A DNA stretch of 64,000 nt from Trachythela sp. YZ-2020 (lineage: Eukaryota; Cnidaria; Anthozoa; Malacalcyonacea; Clavulariidae), in assembly GCA_016169945.1 (NCBI GenBank), contig JADLSH010000155.1:2673501-2737500 (forward strand). Reading direction: 5' to 3'. Each line of letters opens with the position of its first letter. The first letter of the stretch is position 1. This document shows positions 48,901-61,248 of this stretch, in pieces. The notes below the pieces were generated by a model. It did not search any database. It worked only from the letters and a program-made list of their open reading frames with translations, and was not told the DNA's origin. The position numbers and the translations under genes are program-made.

Positions 48901-51900
48901 TACCACCGTTCGATTCAGCGTTTTACGATGTCTTTAGAGAAGTAAATTGTGTTTGTTTACAATGCTACGCGGCCAATTTAGCCCCTTTCAAACACCTCTG
49001 AACTTTGTATTGTTTACAAATTAACAATAATTAACAATAATACAAACTAATTATATATTCATTTCGCTTTCCTACCTTTGGTTTACACGCTACAAACTCC
49101 TAAGTGTGACCATTGGATAGCTCTTGAAAATCCCGTTCGAAAGGATGTATTTAAATAAATATACTAAATAAACTAGCCATTTTATGACAATTCTCGACTT
49201 TTCCCGTGAAAATCCCGTCTTTATTGCGAAATCCCGGTTTTGTCGGCGCACGCTCGGGCAACTTCGGAAGCTAAATATCCGCGGCTTTGCATCCTAGCGT
49301 ATTGAAAGTACCGGCAATCGATTCCACGTCATTTAATTGCCTAGATGGCGGATTTTCATTGGTTTATAGCAATCAACACTGACCTTATATGGCATTTCGT
49401 AATTAATTTCCGCGTGCGGGAATCAAATTTCAACGATCTCGGCATTTTGCATGCGACTTTCAAAAAATAAAATAAAATACTTCTACTTCTTCAAATGCAA
49501 TGAAACTTTCCAATAATATTCCTTTTTATATGAGCTACAATTTTGGTCCAAAATTTGCTAACATTTGCTCGAAAATTCTGAACCCTCTTCTGGCAATTCA
49601 GGGTTATTTTAACAATAATTGTAAAATTTTTAGATAATTTATGAACATGTATGCAAATTAATTTGGATATGTAATATGAACCGGGACAAACTAAATATAA
49701 TTTTAAAGAGGAAGTCATAAGCTATCGAATGACGCGTGTCCTGTTGCCAGAGAATAAACACGTCTGGCGATATTTACATTTTGAAACAACCGATCGTAAT
49801 TACGGCGCAAGGCGAAAAACGATTTAAGTTTCTTGTTTGTTAAGGAAAAACTTGCCTGCAGATGCTTGAGCAATGAGGAAAATACTAGGTGTCGTGTCTC
49901 CATGATGAGAAGGAAGTGTCAATCAAAGTAGAGGAATAAAAAAATTGCCAATTTATTCAAATACAGTAGTGAAAACTACAAAGACAAACGTAAACAAATA
50001 CTACTAAACTTCGACAATTTAGAAGTACGTACAAAAGGATACATACACTTTGGCCTTATCAACTCCAAGAGATTTAAAGATTTCAACTCCGTCTCTAAAT
50101 TAAACTCAAACTTCAAATTTTACTCCGAATTGTAAAAAGTAGAAATTCAAATATGGCCACCAAATCTAAAAGGTGCGCTATGTCAGACTAGTCCTTAGTC
50201 CTCTATACGCCCGTTCTATATTTCCGTGACGTCCCCGAATGAAATGCGCGCGAGAGGAGTAGCACAAAATGTTTTCCAATTTGGCGGAATCGTCAGAATT
50301 GTAAACATGGAGGGATATGCCGAATGTCTACAAATCAATGTAAGTATTTAAGGATATTATGTCCATACAGTATAGATAAAACATGAAGTCAAAGGAATTA
50401 TAATAATTCATTTTAAGAATGACAAAAATTGAGCGCAACTATTTAGTATTAAACACTCAAACAGCACGATCTTTTTATATACTTGACATAATTGTCACTT
50501 GTCATAGTACATTAGCAAAGTTTACAGTACGTTATGTGTTTGAACAATTTTGCATTGTCACTTTATACATACTTTATAGATTACTTTTGTTTCAAAGTGT
50601 TTTTTTTCATGAGATGTTGAAGACCTGAAGAGCAATATAGTATAGGCTGGCTTACTTCAAAGACAAAATCTAAAAGACATTAGTTAGGGTGCACCCATCA
50701 GGACAATCTGGCAAACTCACAAAACATATGATGCTTTGGGGGAGAGGAGGAGAGTGTTTAAGTGTTTAACTATAAGTCACATTGTCACACAAGCAGGAGG
50801 AAGTATCACATGTATTGTAATGTGGGTATCAGTGGCTTTCCAGAGGGGTCGACCCCCGGACACCCCGGAGGATTTGTCAAAACGCCGAATTAAATTCATC
50901 ATGGATTGCATAGAAACAAGAACCATGGTATAAGGAACAAACGTTAACATAATTTATGCATTTAATTCGACACGACGATACGGTGTCGACCACGTGATAT
51001 GAAAGAAAGACGCACTATAGACGTATCCGTCTGACCTTGACGGATAGAATGTCTTGGACGAATCCAAATCATCAGACAAATTTAATTCGTTTCACACGAC
51101 GCACTACTGTCCCATTTAATAATTTGTTTCATTAAATTCATCTGAATTAAGATTTAAATACAAACACTCACCTGTTTGTTTTTTTAATTTTTAATCTTGA
51201 AGAATCACCGCTGACCCATGTAACAGCAGTCTAAATGCAAATCCCGGACGTATGTTCCCGGGATTAATTTGCAAAATCAAAAGTTGGCCAAATCCCCTGC
51301 CTCTGGGGCGTGATTTTAAAACAAACACCGAGCCATGCCCGTGGGGTTCCCGTGGGTCAACCCCTCTGGAAAGCTGCTGATACCCGCATAATGTGACAGA
51401 CGCTCTGAAATAGAGCAAGACAACGTTTATGCAAATCCATATTCTTTTTAAAAACTATATATTATGTACTTTGATATTTCTCGAGAACACTAAAGTCAAC
51501 AAGCGCGCACTTTAATGAGAAACTTGTAAATCTTGGTATAGGAATGTACTGTGACAGAAGTAAAAAGAAATAATTGTTGTTCCAACACGCTCTCAAATTA
51601 CTAATTATTTATATCATTGTGAGGGTGTGGAGGTAGGCTGAGCGTCCCATAATTTTTGAGCGAGTACAATGATAGCTGTCACATAGTGTCACAAGGGGAG
51701 TGGGGGTGGCAAAAATCACCAAAAAGCATCACATATTTTTTGGAAGGCCCCCTTTTCATAAAAAGATATGCATTCATGTGAGGCAAAAGGTAATTATTGC
51801 AATAACAATACCCCAAGTGTATTTGTCCTGATGAATTTTTTATTTAAAATCTGAAATATTCTTATAATTATTTAATTATTTGATGCAGGTTGACGGTAAA

Positions 51901-54900
51901 GTGTACAAGGCCATTTTTTGGATAGTACTGTTGAAGCTAAAGAGAAAACCACCACCAAGTTGCAGACATATTGACCCTGATGTTGATGAAAAAATAAGCA
52001 ATTTTCTAGTAGCATGTACCTGTATCAACAGATACCTGTTAAAGCTGAACAATTTGGCAGAGTTTATAATGAATGGAAGACAGGAGATAATAAATCTGAG
52101 GTTGACAACCTGTCATGGAGAAAGTCTTTGGACATGTTACATGTACAAAAAATAATAAATATAATATATGTTTTCCTTGGAGAGTAATAGAAGAGGATGT
52201 ATTGAAGCTCATTACTACTTAATAACAATTGAATAATAATAATAAATTTAATGATAATGTTAAAGTAATTACACTGTTATTTATTAAGTTTAACGTACCA
52301 GTGTGTTAAATGTTAATCCCTAACTTTACCCTATTACTGTTCATTTAGTTGTGCCAGAATTTTTTGTGCAACAAATTTGGTGCTTCAATTCATTTACTAA
52401 TGCAAATTAAATGCTGCCCCTTGTGAATGTTCTAACAAGTAGCATTCAGGTATAAATAAATGAACACTGATCGGAATTCAAACAAGCTGTTATAGATGGT
52501 GACGGCTGTACTTGTTTCAAATCACAAATGTGAGACTACATTGACTGCTGTTCTTCATTTCCAGCAAGAACTGCTTATGCAATAACTATGTATTCAATTT
52601 TGTACATCTGTGGCTTGCTTAAGCTCTCTATAATATTTTATGTATGACACTTTCGCCATATTTTTCCAATATGGCCTTGTTTAGTTTTATTTCCTTCACA
52701 ATTGACCCTGTTTGTGCCTGCATGCTATCATTGCCTCTTCTATTGTACACCCATAATGTATTTGGAAAATTTCTTTCACGGGTGAAGCACTTCCTAAAAT
52801 CTAAATATCAAAGAAAGTGGAAATTATTGTTTTGCAAGTACACAACAATAAATTGCATAACATACTCCCCTTTTATCAGGATCACACTCACAGCTGGAGC
52901 TCTCACCTTCAGTCCTTCACAGGATTTCTTGTTTTCAAACTAAATTTCGCCTTACCTAAACAGTCTTTCGGATGCTTGAGTTGTCTGAGTTGTTTCTACC
53001 ACTCTGTCTAATGATGACATTTGATACAAATCTATCAACATTTTAATTATCGCTCATTGGAGTTTCCGCCATTTTGTCAGCATGAAGCCACTGATTTGAA
53101 CATTTTATTCTAGGCCTCTAAACAGCGGCCTGTATATTAATGAGAACGCTTAGAGGCCCAGCGACTACGCTGGCGCTATATATACTCTTTGAAGGACTAA
53201 GTCGAGTCCAATATTTATGCTTTACATGACGTGCACCACAGCAGGATCAGGAAAGAATCCGAGGCGATCAGGGTTTTCCAACACGTACGTTATTTTATTA
53301 TAAAACAAATCCTGCATAAAAACAGGATGCTTAATTTGCTGTAAACCTAGCTTTCTATCTATCAAAACATGCATGGATTGTGCAATTTACATTTTGCGGT
53401 TCAAAAACGAATCATTGATAATTGTAGTTACATATATTTAATTTAATACTTGGTGCAGGTTATAAGCATAACGTAGTGCAATTTGCATAAGATATAAACA
53501 ATGCGTACTCAGCCCCATTCTATATTGAAAATATAATTTTATCAAGGGAGCCATAGTAATCCCTGAAATGACGCTCAGCCATACTGTCAGTCATTTAAAA
53601 ATCTCAATATCATGGGAGAGTAATATTCTGTGTCTTTTTTATAGACCAGCTGCAAGAAAGAAAGTCCCTGTAAAAATGGCGGAGAAGAAATCCTTCAAGA
53701 TAGTTACCCGGGATATAAATGTCGATGTACTTTGCGATTTGCCGGAGAACATTGCGAGATTGAGAAAGGTTAGTGTCAGGTAAAATGATAACAAAGCAAC
53801 TAGATTAGTTCCCATTGTAATCCGATCGCAAGAAATGTTTTATCTGCGAGACATTTTTGGGTACCGATACAATGTTAGGGGATTGAGAAGCCCAATTACC
53901 GACAGAATACAAACAAAATATTTTTTTTTGCCGAACAATTTTCGAAAGGAATTGAACCTGCGGCCCTGCGATTCCGGTGCAGCGCTCTAACCAACTGAGC
54001 TACAGAGTCCAGCTGTCGAGCTCTAACCACAAGTTCATGTATATATATGATGGTAATGCCATGTTAGGTTATGGGTAAATATTACATTTTGTTGGCATCT
54101 CACTCGATTGAATAATAGTTGAAGGGTTTTTGTAGATGGAAATTATCGAGTGTAAATTATATACGTTTATTAGACCTAACCAGGTCTAACTAATCGCAGG
54201 GCCGCAGGTTCAATTCCTGCCAGGGACCTATAGTTGCATTTTTCGCAGCTGTTCCTGGTTAGGTCTAATAAACGTATAGAATTTACACTCGATAATTTCC
54301 ATCTACAAAAACCCTTCAACTATTATTTAATCGGGTGAGATGCCAACAAAATTTAATACTTACCCATAACCTAACATGGCATTACCATCATATATATACA
54401 TGAACTTGTGGTTAGAGCTCGACAGCTGGACTCTGTAGCTCAGTTGGTTAGGTCTAATAAACGTATAGAATTTACACTCGATAATTTCCATCTACAAATA
54501 CCCTTCAACTAATTTTCGAAAGGTTGGTTTTGCATCACTTTGCGGCTTCTCTCCCACCCGGTGTGCCCTTAGAGAAAGTTAACCATTCGTCATAGAGCAC
54601 GCGTGAAGATAATATCGTACTTGAGGCCGGTACTTCCTTTTGGGACACCCAATAAAGTACCATGCATATTTCAGGTTACATGGTTTTGTGGCAAAAGCTG
54701 TTCGTAGGTAGGGTTGTGAATAATCTAAAACAACACTATCACACTTCTCTTTTTGCAACTCATACTTTGCTAGTTGGACAGGATATAAAATAATCTATTA
54801 TATGTTTTCTGTTTTTGTCAACCTGTTCAAAACATGAGAGACACAACCCCAATCCGCCCATTCCCCTCTATAGATATACCTAAAGAGAATGTTAACCATT

Positions 54901-56081
54901 TGTGACAAGAAAAGCCGGTAGAAAGTGCGTTATTTAGGCCTATTCATTTCTGGGATATTTACTTCAACATTCAAAGAATAATAATCCTACCTCCCTTGCC
55001 CTAAAACCAGCAAATTTCCAAACCAAGTAGGCAAGTACCCAACTAGATGCTAAATTTTCAAAACATACTGGCTGGTATGAATGTTGAAATAGTACACTGC
55101 AATTTAATCGGATCAATTTCCTTCATTTGAAAATCCGGTGCTAGTTCGCTATTTAACTGTTCTTTTCAAGATTCGACAATACTATGGGACGAACCAGACC
55201 AATTTAAAGCCAAACTGAATGCATGGATGCCTATTACGCCTGGAACGTGGAATATTTGCTGGCGTACTAGCCGGGATGGATGGAAAACGCCCACATTTCA
55301 CACAAATTGTGACAACAAAGGATCTACATTGACTATTATTAAGGTTATCAAGGATGGAAAGACCTACATATTTGGTGGATATACAGAGACATCCTGGGCT
55401 CTTTTAGGTAGTATGGGGGGTGTTTAAGTTTTTTTGCATTGGGGAAGTGTCGTTTTAAAACTTTGTTCATATAGCATCAATGACCATTATTTGTAAGGTG
55501 TCAATCAGTAGTTTTTAGATAAATTGATTCGTTGGCTGAACAAGAGGGAAGTCTGCCAAATACTCCAATAACATTAGTCTTATCGAAATGAAGTATAGTT
55601 TCAAGAAATATTGAATTCCATATGGATGTTTTAGCCTGAATTAGGATTTTTTTCGGTCGACAAGATAGTGAAAAGCACATGCGCTAATCAGCAATACCCT
55701 ATTACACGACAATTCATCGTTACGAGAAGAAATGCATACTTTTTCTCATTTTTTACAGATCAGTACGGCTGGAAAAAAGGACCCAGGAGTTTCCTGTTTT
55801 CTCTACGAAATCACGACGACCTCCCACCTTTCAAGTCTTCTCTGATCGACGAAAGTAATGCTGCGATAAATACTTTATATGGACCTGCATTTGGTCAAGG
55901 ACATGATGTTGTTATCTTCGGGAATGCTAACACGCATTCCGTGAGTTACGCGAAATTCGGTCAGTCCTACCAACTTCCATCTGACTATATCCCGAGCGAG
56001 TCAAGCGAAGCAAAATCCAACATTCTTCTTGCCGGAAGCTATAAATTCACTCCCTTCGAAATTGAAGTCTTCTATTTTTAA
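45983..56081 (+). CDS. Secreted PAN-EGF-TLDc domain protein, five exons
   Basis: Exons: 45983-46127, 46437-46672, 53645-53768, 55171-55407, 55759-56081. Every intron is GT-AG, junction phases are 1, 0, 1, 1, and the sum is 354 codons plus stop. Residues 1-27 are a signal peptide (hydrophobic IFSVEFFILVLLL). About 50-127 form a PAN/apple-like domain (Cys70, 74, 80, 96; GFCGGFNFK). About 130-165 form an EGF-like domain (SPCKNGG, YKCRC, GEHCE) with the third canonical Cys missing. About 170-354 form TLDc (WRTSRDGW, FHTNCDNKGSTLTIIK, FGGYTETSW, SFLFSLRNHDD, VVIFGNAN, terminal FEIEVFYF). TLDc proteins known in other animals are mostly intracellular (OXR1, NCOA7, TBC1D24); here an adhesive or matrix role is inferred. 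The ATG at 45983 directly leads the signal peptide; 45986 is an alternative. Confidence 0.9.
48024..48276. repeat. 253-bp inverted-repeat (MITE-like) element
   Basis: Ends GTAATG..CTGGGGCC.GTTGTA and its inverse (TACAACGGGCCCCAG..CATTAC) plus a shared internal GGTGGATAA. Non-coding interior. Target duplication not identified, so the exact boundaries are uncertain. Confidence 0.7.
50308..52158 (+). CDS. Possible small two-exon gene inside intron 2
   Basis: An ATG at 50308 opens a short exon (MEGYAECLQIN) ending at AAT|GTAAGT near 50340. An AG at 51887-51888 leads into an open frame (VDGKVYKAIFWIVLLK ...) that reaches a stop at about 52158. Junctions are phase 0. The DNA before the ATG is relatively GC-rich. 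Against it: the second half reads equally well in another frame (YQQIPVKAEQFGRVYNEWK), which would imply a frameshift, and no family is recognised. Confidence 0.3.
53937..54523. mobile_element. Palindromic tRNA-SINE composite in intron 3
   Basis: The whole unit is bounded by an exact 13-bp duplication AATTTTCGAAAGG (53937-53949 and 54511-54523). A minus-strand tRNA-like head has a B box at 53958-53948 (GGTTCAATTCC) and an A box at 54002-53992 (TAGCTCAGTTG). Arms 53989-54184 and 54254-54450 are inverse copies of about 195 bp. The loop holds a plus-strand B box (54207-54217) and SINE body; a plus-strand A box lies at 54436-54446. A third copy of the SINE tail (54450-54510) closes the unit. It looks like head-to-head SINE copies inserted as one event or rearranged during reverse transcription. 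Confidence 0.88.
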
Positions 56082-57249
56082 TTGGCTTAGTAATAGCAAA
56101 ATTGAGTTTAGGTACATATCTATTGCTCAAAGTTATATTAAACACATATTAGATATTAATTATTTGACAGTATAGTATTTCATTAGGGTTTGTAATTCAC
56201 TTTTCTGCATGAGTTACATCAAGAAAATCATTTTCTGTTGTGGTCAATACATATCAGCTTTTGCAGTTACGGACCGATGTTCGCTTGTGTTAATTTTCCT
56301 GTAATAATGTTAAAACAGTAAAGTGCATATACCTTCCAGGCAAAGCGTTTAATCACCGAGCCAACGGGGCGTAAGCACCGTTCCAGGTGTTAGCACGGGG
56401 TGAGGGTACTAATTATGCTTGGCTATTTACAAACGTGAAAATGAGAGCTAGCTGACTTCAAAGTTCATCCATTATCGCGGGCGGGTGGTTATGAAACATC
56501 ATGGGTGTCAAGGTGCATGGGTGGAACTTTCGCAAGTTTTCAGGAGTTCTGAATGAACGAAATTATATATAGAAAAACATTAAAGTCGTTTTGAGACTTT
56601 AGAAAGAGCTGTGGAACTTATTTTATCGCTTTAATTTATAAAAAGAGATAAGAAGAGATATATAATAGAAAAAGAGTAAAATATGAGGCAATTTTGTTCT
56701 TGTTCTTATTGATGTATTTGTTGCTCTAAAAACTGTCGCTGTATCAACATAGTTTTTCAGTTAATTCCAGTTAAAGTATCATATTTTTTATGTTATCAAA
56801 AACCTCTAAATTAAAAGGAGAGTGAAATCTTTTTTTACGAGATAATTGGATATTTTCAACTGATTTTATTTCAAAAAGGAATTCATCGGTAAAATGCAGT
56901 TTCGTTTTATGAACTTTTCGAAACGTTTTATTTGAATGGAAGGTTGAATTTTACATTAATTTGAAGCTTTTAGAATGCATAATAACATACCTACATCATA
57001 TACATGGCTAAAACAACTAATTTTTAAATTATATTTGCGGTTTTGTACCCTGTTTTGTACTGCATAAATACAAATTTATATTATTTATCGTGTTGCGATG
57101 ACTACAGTGCTTCCAACCCGAAATATATTTCCCAAAATATTAATATTTCCTTCCAGTATTCCTTCCAAACTATTACAGTATTGATAAGGTAATGATTAAA
57201 ATTGTCATCGCACATTTGAGATGAACGAAAACAATTAGTACTTACGTAA
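56082..57249. other. 3' flank of the TLDc gene and spacer
   Basis: No canonical AATAAA just after the stop. An ATTAAA variant near 56138 could serve. At about 56336-56420 the minus strand has a tRNA A-box-like CGTTGGCTCGGTG without a matching B box. Nothing else recognised. Confidence 0.45.
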
Positions 57250-57294
57250 AGTGGTACATTCATATGGCGATAGCCTTTGAGTACATCGTAAAGA

Positions 57295-57480
57295 GTGGGA
57301 TGCGGATTCAATTCCGTTTACCCAGGAAAAATCCATATACCCGTCACTGATTTACCGAATCCCATTGCCAGCATCAAAAATGCTGGTGCAACTGCCATTT
57401 TTCCAATTAAAGAATTAAGAAATCCCAGCTCTCGTAGTCTCTTTCTACCCCTTCGCGACCGTATTCTGACCAAATGATGA
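57295..57480 (-). CDS. Unrecognised basic/hydrophobic minus-strand reading
   Basis: The minus strand from about 57476 reads an Arg-rich stretch (RIRSRRGRKRLRELGFLNSL) followed by a hydrophobic, Gly-containing segment (MAVAPAFLMLAMGFG) and a stop near 57318. It lacks its own ATG at the start. Position and composition suggest a remnant of the same element as the adjacent ATPase fragment. I cannot assign a family. Confidence 0.25.
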
Positions 57481-57499
57481 CGGACAAATTTCTGTGAAA

Positions 57500-57732
57500 A
57501 GATCAGCTATACGTTTGTCCTTGCCCGGTTGTGCCATAAGATCATCTAGTACGACCAAATTGCATTGTGACACATCTAGATAACCTGCTTTGTCGATATC
57601 TTCAGGAATTCCTTCATTGAATTCTATTCCAGGCGTTGTTCTCATCATATCAAAATAGGGGGATAGTCTATATGGCGCGGGTCGCGAGTCAATAAAAATG
57701 GCGCGAGTCCAGCGAAAATGGCGCGAGTCCAA
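57500..57732 (-). pseudogene. P-loop ATPase fragment with Walker B, element-derived
   Basis: The minus-strand frame contains MMRTTPGIEFNEGIPEDIDK followed by DVSQCNLVVLDDLMAQPGKD and ADLFTE. VVLDDLM is a Walker B motif. The arrangement resembles a P-loop ATPase that recurs in cnidarian and fish genomes as a repetitive, probably mobile-element or virus-like-element gene. The Walker A half is absent upstream (replaced by GGCGCGAGTC repeats) and the reading diverges after ADLFTE, so only the middle survives. Confidence 0.5.
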
Positions 57733-57790
57733 CGAAAATGCGCGCGGAAAATAAGTTCCGAGGCGCGAGTAACAAGTTCCGGTTGGCGTG
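57670..57790 (-). repeat. Short GGCGCGAGTC-type tandem
   Basis: ATGGCGCGAGTCCA recurs three to four times with variation at about 22-bp spacing (GGCGCGGGTC, GGCGCGAGTC, GGCGCGAGTC, then GGCGCGAGTA). It interrupts the ATPase fragment. A possible splice of repeat and coding debris. Confidence 0.6.
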
Positions 57791-58230
57791 GGTATTTTTC
57801 TCCGATAACAAAATATATCGTAAAGTTTGACATTTTCAGGTAAACTTTGGAGGATAAAGTCGTTATATTTTGTAAAGTGATAACCAAAATTGAATGTTAA
57901 ATGACTTGAAAGAACCTGATCTCTTTAAAAACCTCCACATAACTAAAATTTTGTGCAAAATACAGTCAAGATAGACGCAATTCATTTGCAAAATCGCTTC
58001 AGAATACGCCGAAATGCAGTCCTGGAGCCTCAAAAATATAAAAATCTTCTGGGGGAGGAACTCCAGACCCCCCTATCTTTTAAACAACTCAGTATGACAA
58101 TGATAATCAATCAGAAAAAGGTCTATTATAATAATTATACTTCAGGTAAATTTTAACATTGAAGTTCAATTTTCAGGTAAAATTCTTTGACTCCCTCCCC
58201 CCCCTCCAACTCCAGATGCTTCGCTACGTA

Positions 58231-58366
58231 CCATAAACTGGGGTGACTTTGGAAATTGGATGACTTTGGCCACTTCTTTTTTTAATTCAGAGTGCCGCAG
58301 ATTTGATTTTAGCAAATGGAAACGTGGCCAAAGTCACCCGATTTTCAAAGTCACCCCTGTTTACGG
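58231..58366. mobile_element. 136-bp MITE with TA target duplication
   Basis: Arms of about 40 bp: CCATAAACTGGGGTGACTTT at the left and an inverse CCCTGTTTACGG at the right, both containing GTGACTTTGGCCAC cores, flanked by TA dinucleotides (58229-58230 and 58367-58368). TA duplication and the size fit a Tc1/mariner-mobilised MITE. Confidence 0.8.
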
Positions 58367-61248
58367 TAATCTACACACCTACCATACAGCACCCTAAAAT
58401 TAGGCCGCATCAGTGGTGTTGAGGAAGTGGGCAGACAAGACAATTCTATCATCATTACATATCGCTTTAGCACTTACCAAGCATTCCTGCTTGGTGCAAA
58501 TCGTGACAAAGTGTTAATTGCACTACTGCAGCATCCATCTAATTAGAAGGGCAATCACGTGATAAAAATAGTCCAATGAAATGGATAAGGATTTAGTCAA
58601 AACAAGGTGTAAATAAACATAATTTGTCATGTATTAACCATAATTTGCCTATTTACATTTTCGTTTAGATAAAGAATTTCTCAAAAAAGTTTATTGTTGC
58701 TTATTGTTGAATGTGTTTTCATTCTAGTGGAAGTCCAGTTTGACGCAAATGTTCAATTTCTTCTGCTGCAATTGAACCATCTTAATAAGTTATTTTTAGT
58801 GGAGGTGACAAATTAATCCAGGGAGGTATTTGTCTGATGCAGTGTGAAAAGTAAAATGTGGTTTCGACAACAAAATAACAGATAAACCAATTGGGGTAGG
58901 TACTTTTTTTTCGCCTTCCGTTTTAATGTCCAGTTTTTTGGCATGCTGTTACGCCTATCATTTCGCAGTAGGTTCGCCACAAACTCTTGTCTACTTTGCT
59001 GCCTTTGACCTTCAATATGTTTTAAATGATTTTCAACTTGTGGAGTGTTGCACAATATTTCATAAATCTCTGTTCGAGTTAAAAACATTTGCTGCAGGAG
59101 TTCACTTGTCTCAGGAACTTTGCAAATAAATAGCAAACCCCAGATGATGTGTTTGCATAATTTTTTTCACCATTTTTTGCAAAGTCTTAACACTGACAGG
59201 AATGCTGTTGGCCAATTTTAACAAGGTAATGTGCTGATGAGTTTGTTCGTAAAGTGTATTCGTGGCATGTCTCTGAGTCACACTTGGGTTGTGCATCTTT
59301 CGTCTTCATTAGGTCTTTCTCATGTTTTGTAAGACTTTCGACTTTGGAAGACTTTGCTTCTAGATGGCCTGTACCTTCCCTGTTTCCTTTTCGAGGTCTA
59401 CTCCCAACACTGGCATTGTGTTTATCATGAGTGATGCTAAAACTCTTTGCCCTTGCTTCTGATTATTTCAGCATCAGGAATATCTTCTCTTAGAAGTTCA
59501 ACACCAAGACTTCGAGCTGTTCTTAGTTCTTCAGCAGCATTTCTTCTTTCTTGAATCTGTATTGATGGTCCTGTTCCGCAATGATGAGTACCGTTTGAAA
59601 ATGCTTTATATTCAACCTCAAGCTGAATATTGTCACAAACATCAGCATGCGAGGGATCCAACAATGCGATCATTCTGGAGCCACCCCGTATAGGTAAAAA
59701 TGCTGGGAAAATCAGAGTCCGACGCTTATTCCACCATTCAAACAATGTTGTCAGGAAATGCTGCTTACTGTTCTCTGAGATAAAGTTGATCATGTCGTTG
59801 CATGCGTCCTGGTATCCTGCCGAGCTGTCTGCTTCGATAAGTACCATACATAGACTTTTGAATCGTTGTTTGCTTGAGACATAAAGCTTGCGAGCCTGAT
59901 GTTTTTACCCTATCCAAGACTGTTGAATCAAATACTTTTTTAAGCCCCTCCATATTTGTCCCAGCCATGTCAGTCATCCATCCATATGGGTTGAATTTTG
60001 TCGTAGGATCACCAGACTCCTTTTTCAGAACTTCATTAAAAGTTTCCCAAAACAAAGCTATGGTAGACGTGTTCTCACCATCCCATTCCATAGTTGCTAG
60101 CTGGATTAGCTTTCTAAGCACAAGATGGTACACGCTGGCTGTCAGTGAAACAAATCCTCTACATCGTTTGACTTTTCCATCGAAGTAGCAAAATTCCTTG
60201 CTTAAGCGATGATCACCATGTGTGTTCATGTTTAAAGAAAATTTTGCTTTAAGCTTGCTTGTTTTGAACACAAATGATGGTTTTGAAGGCTTTTTATCAT
60301 TTGAATTAATTGAATATGTGTAGAACGGATCTCGAGTGTCAGTATATCGTCTGAAATGGGCTACCGCTTCTAAATGATGCCCATGAGGTTCACTTTGGTT
60401 TTTTACCTTTTGTTTTTCATTTGAAATCAATTTTTTCTTCATCGAGGACAATGCTACTTGTTCAATTCTGACCAGTTACTGTGTTGCTTCATCTTAGATA
60501 TTACTAGACTGCTTTGAATCTGAGAAGGTGTTATATCTGGAGTTTCTTGCACTTTTCGATGTACATCACCAGTTGTCCGAACAGTCACTGGCTTAATAGG
60601 ACATGTGTGTTCTCCACAATGGAAAACTCGACATTTACTGCCTAGCTTCACACTGTATTTTCTTGCAGAACAAGGAATGTACTTCCCTTGTGCTCCACAA
60701 ATGTTACAAGTACCAGTCGTTTTCTTAAACTAGCTCCGGTTAACAACACCATACTCTTTTTGAAAGTCACGATCCGTATTAGTACATTCAAGGGACCCCC
60801 AACAATGTGAATATCTTACTTTTTCATAGTCTTTCCACTGTGTTTGTGAACTTTTCTTCCAGCGCCGACCACCAGTCACAGGCATGCTTCGATCTTTTAC
60901 ATCATACACCCGTAAGCCATTTATACCATTGGGAATACTTTCAACTTCCTCAATATCTACATCTTCCCATAACTCTTGACTAACCTTCTTTTGCTTTTTC
61001 ACACAACTAAACCGCTCTTCATCTGAAATTGACCTTCAAAGCACAATACAAAGGTTACAAAAATTACAGATCCACCAGGGCATGAAATGTAATTTTTTTA
61101 GTAGTATCCAAGCTACCGAACTAAGCTATTAAACTAAGCTTACTATGCTCAAATGAACTCTACATTGATTATTAAGAGTTAGCAGCTGGTCAATATATTC
61201 TAGCGCTATATTAATAATTATGTATATGTAATAATATACTAGATAAAC

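Larger units (their letters stand above)
46673..53644 (+). other. 7-kb intron 2 of the PAN-EGF-TLDc gene
   Basis: Phase-0 intron containing only short open frames, MITE-like repeats and one possible small nested gene (50308-52158). No additional exon compatible with the PAN-EGF join is needed, because exons 2 and 3 join in frame. The frames at 52644-53011 are AT-rich and have no motif. Confidence 0.7.

Noticed and set aside
52644..53011. Two overlapping plus-strand frames of 99 and 64 codons in intron 2
   Set aside because: Composition is that of AT-rich non-coding DNA, with no motif and no phase-compatible splice sites to the surrounding gene.
53568..53783. 71-codon plus-strand frame at the EGF exon
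   Set aside because: It is a shadow in another frame. The frame that joins neighbouring exons in phase encodes the EGF-like domain.
53948..54010. Minus-strand tRNA gene
   Set aside because: A and B boxes are consensus, but the anticodon loop lacks the invariant T before the anticodon, there is an anticodon-stem mismatch and the 3' acceptor strand is missing. It is a tRNA-derived SINE head.
56336..56420. tRNA-like sequence on the minus strand
   Set aside because: Only an A-box-like stretch is present, with no B box or cloverleaf.
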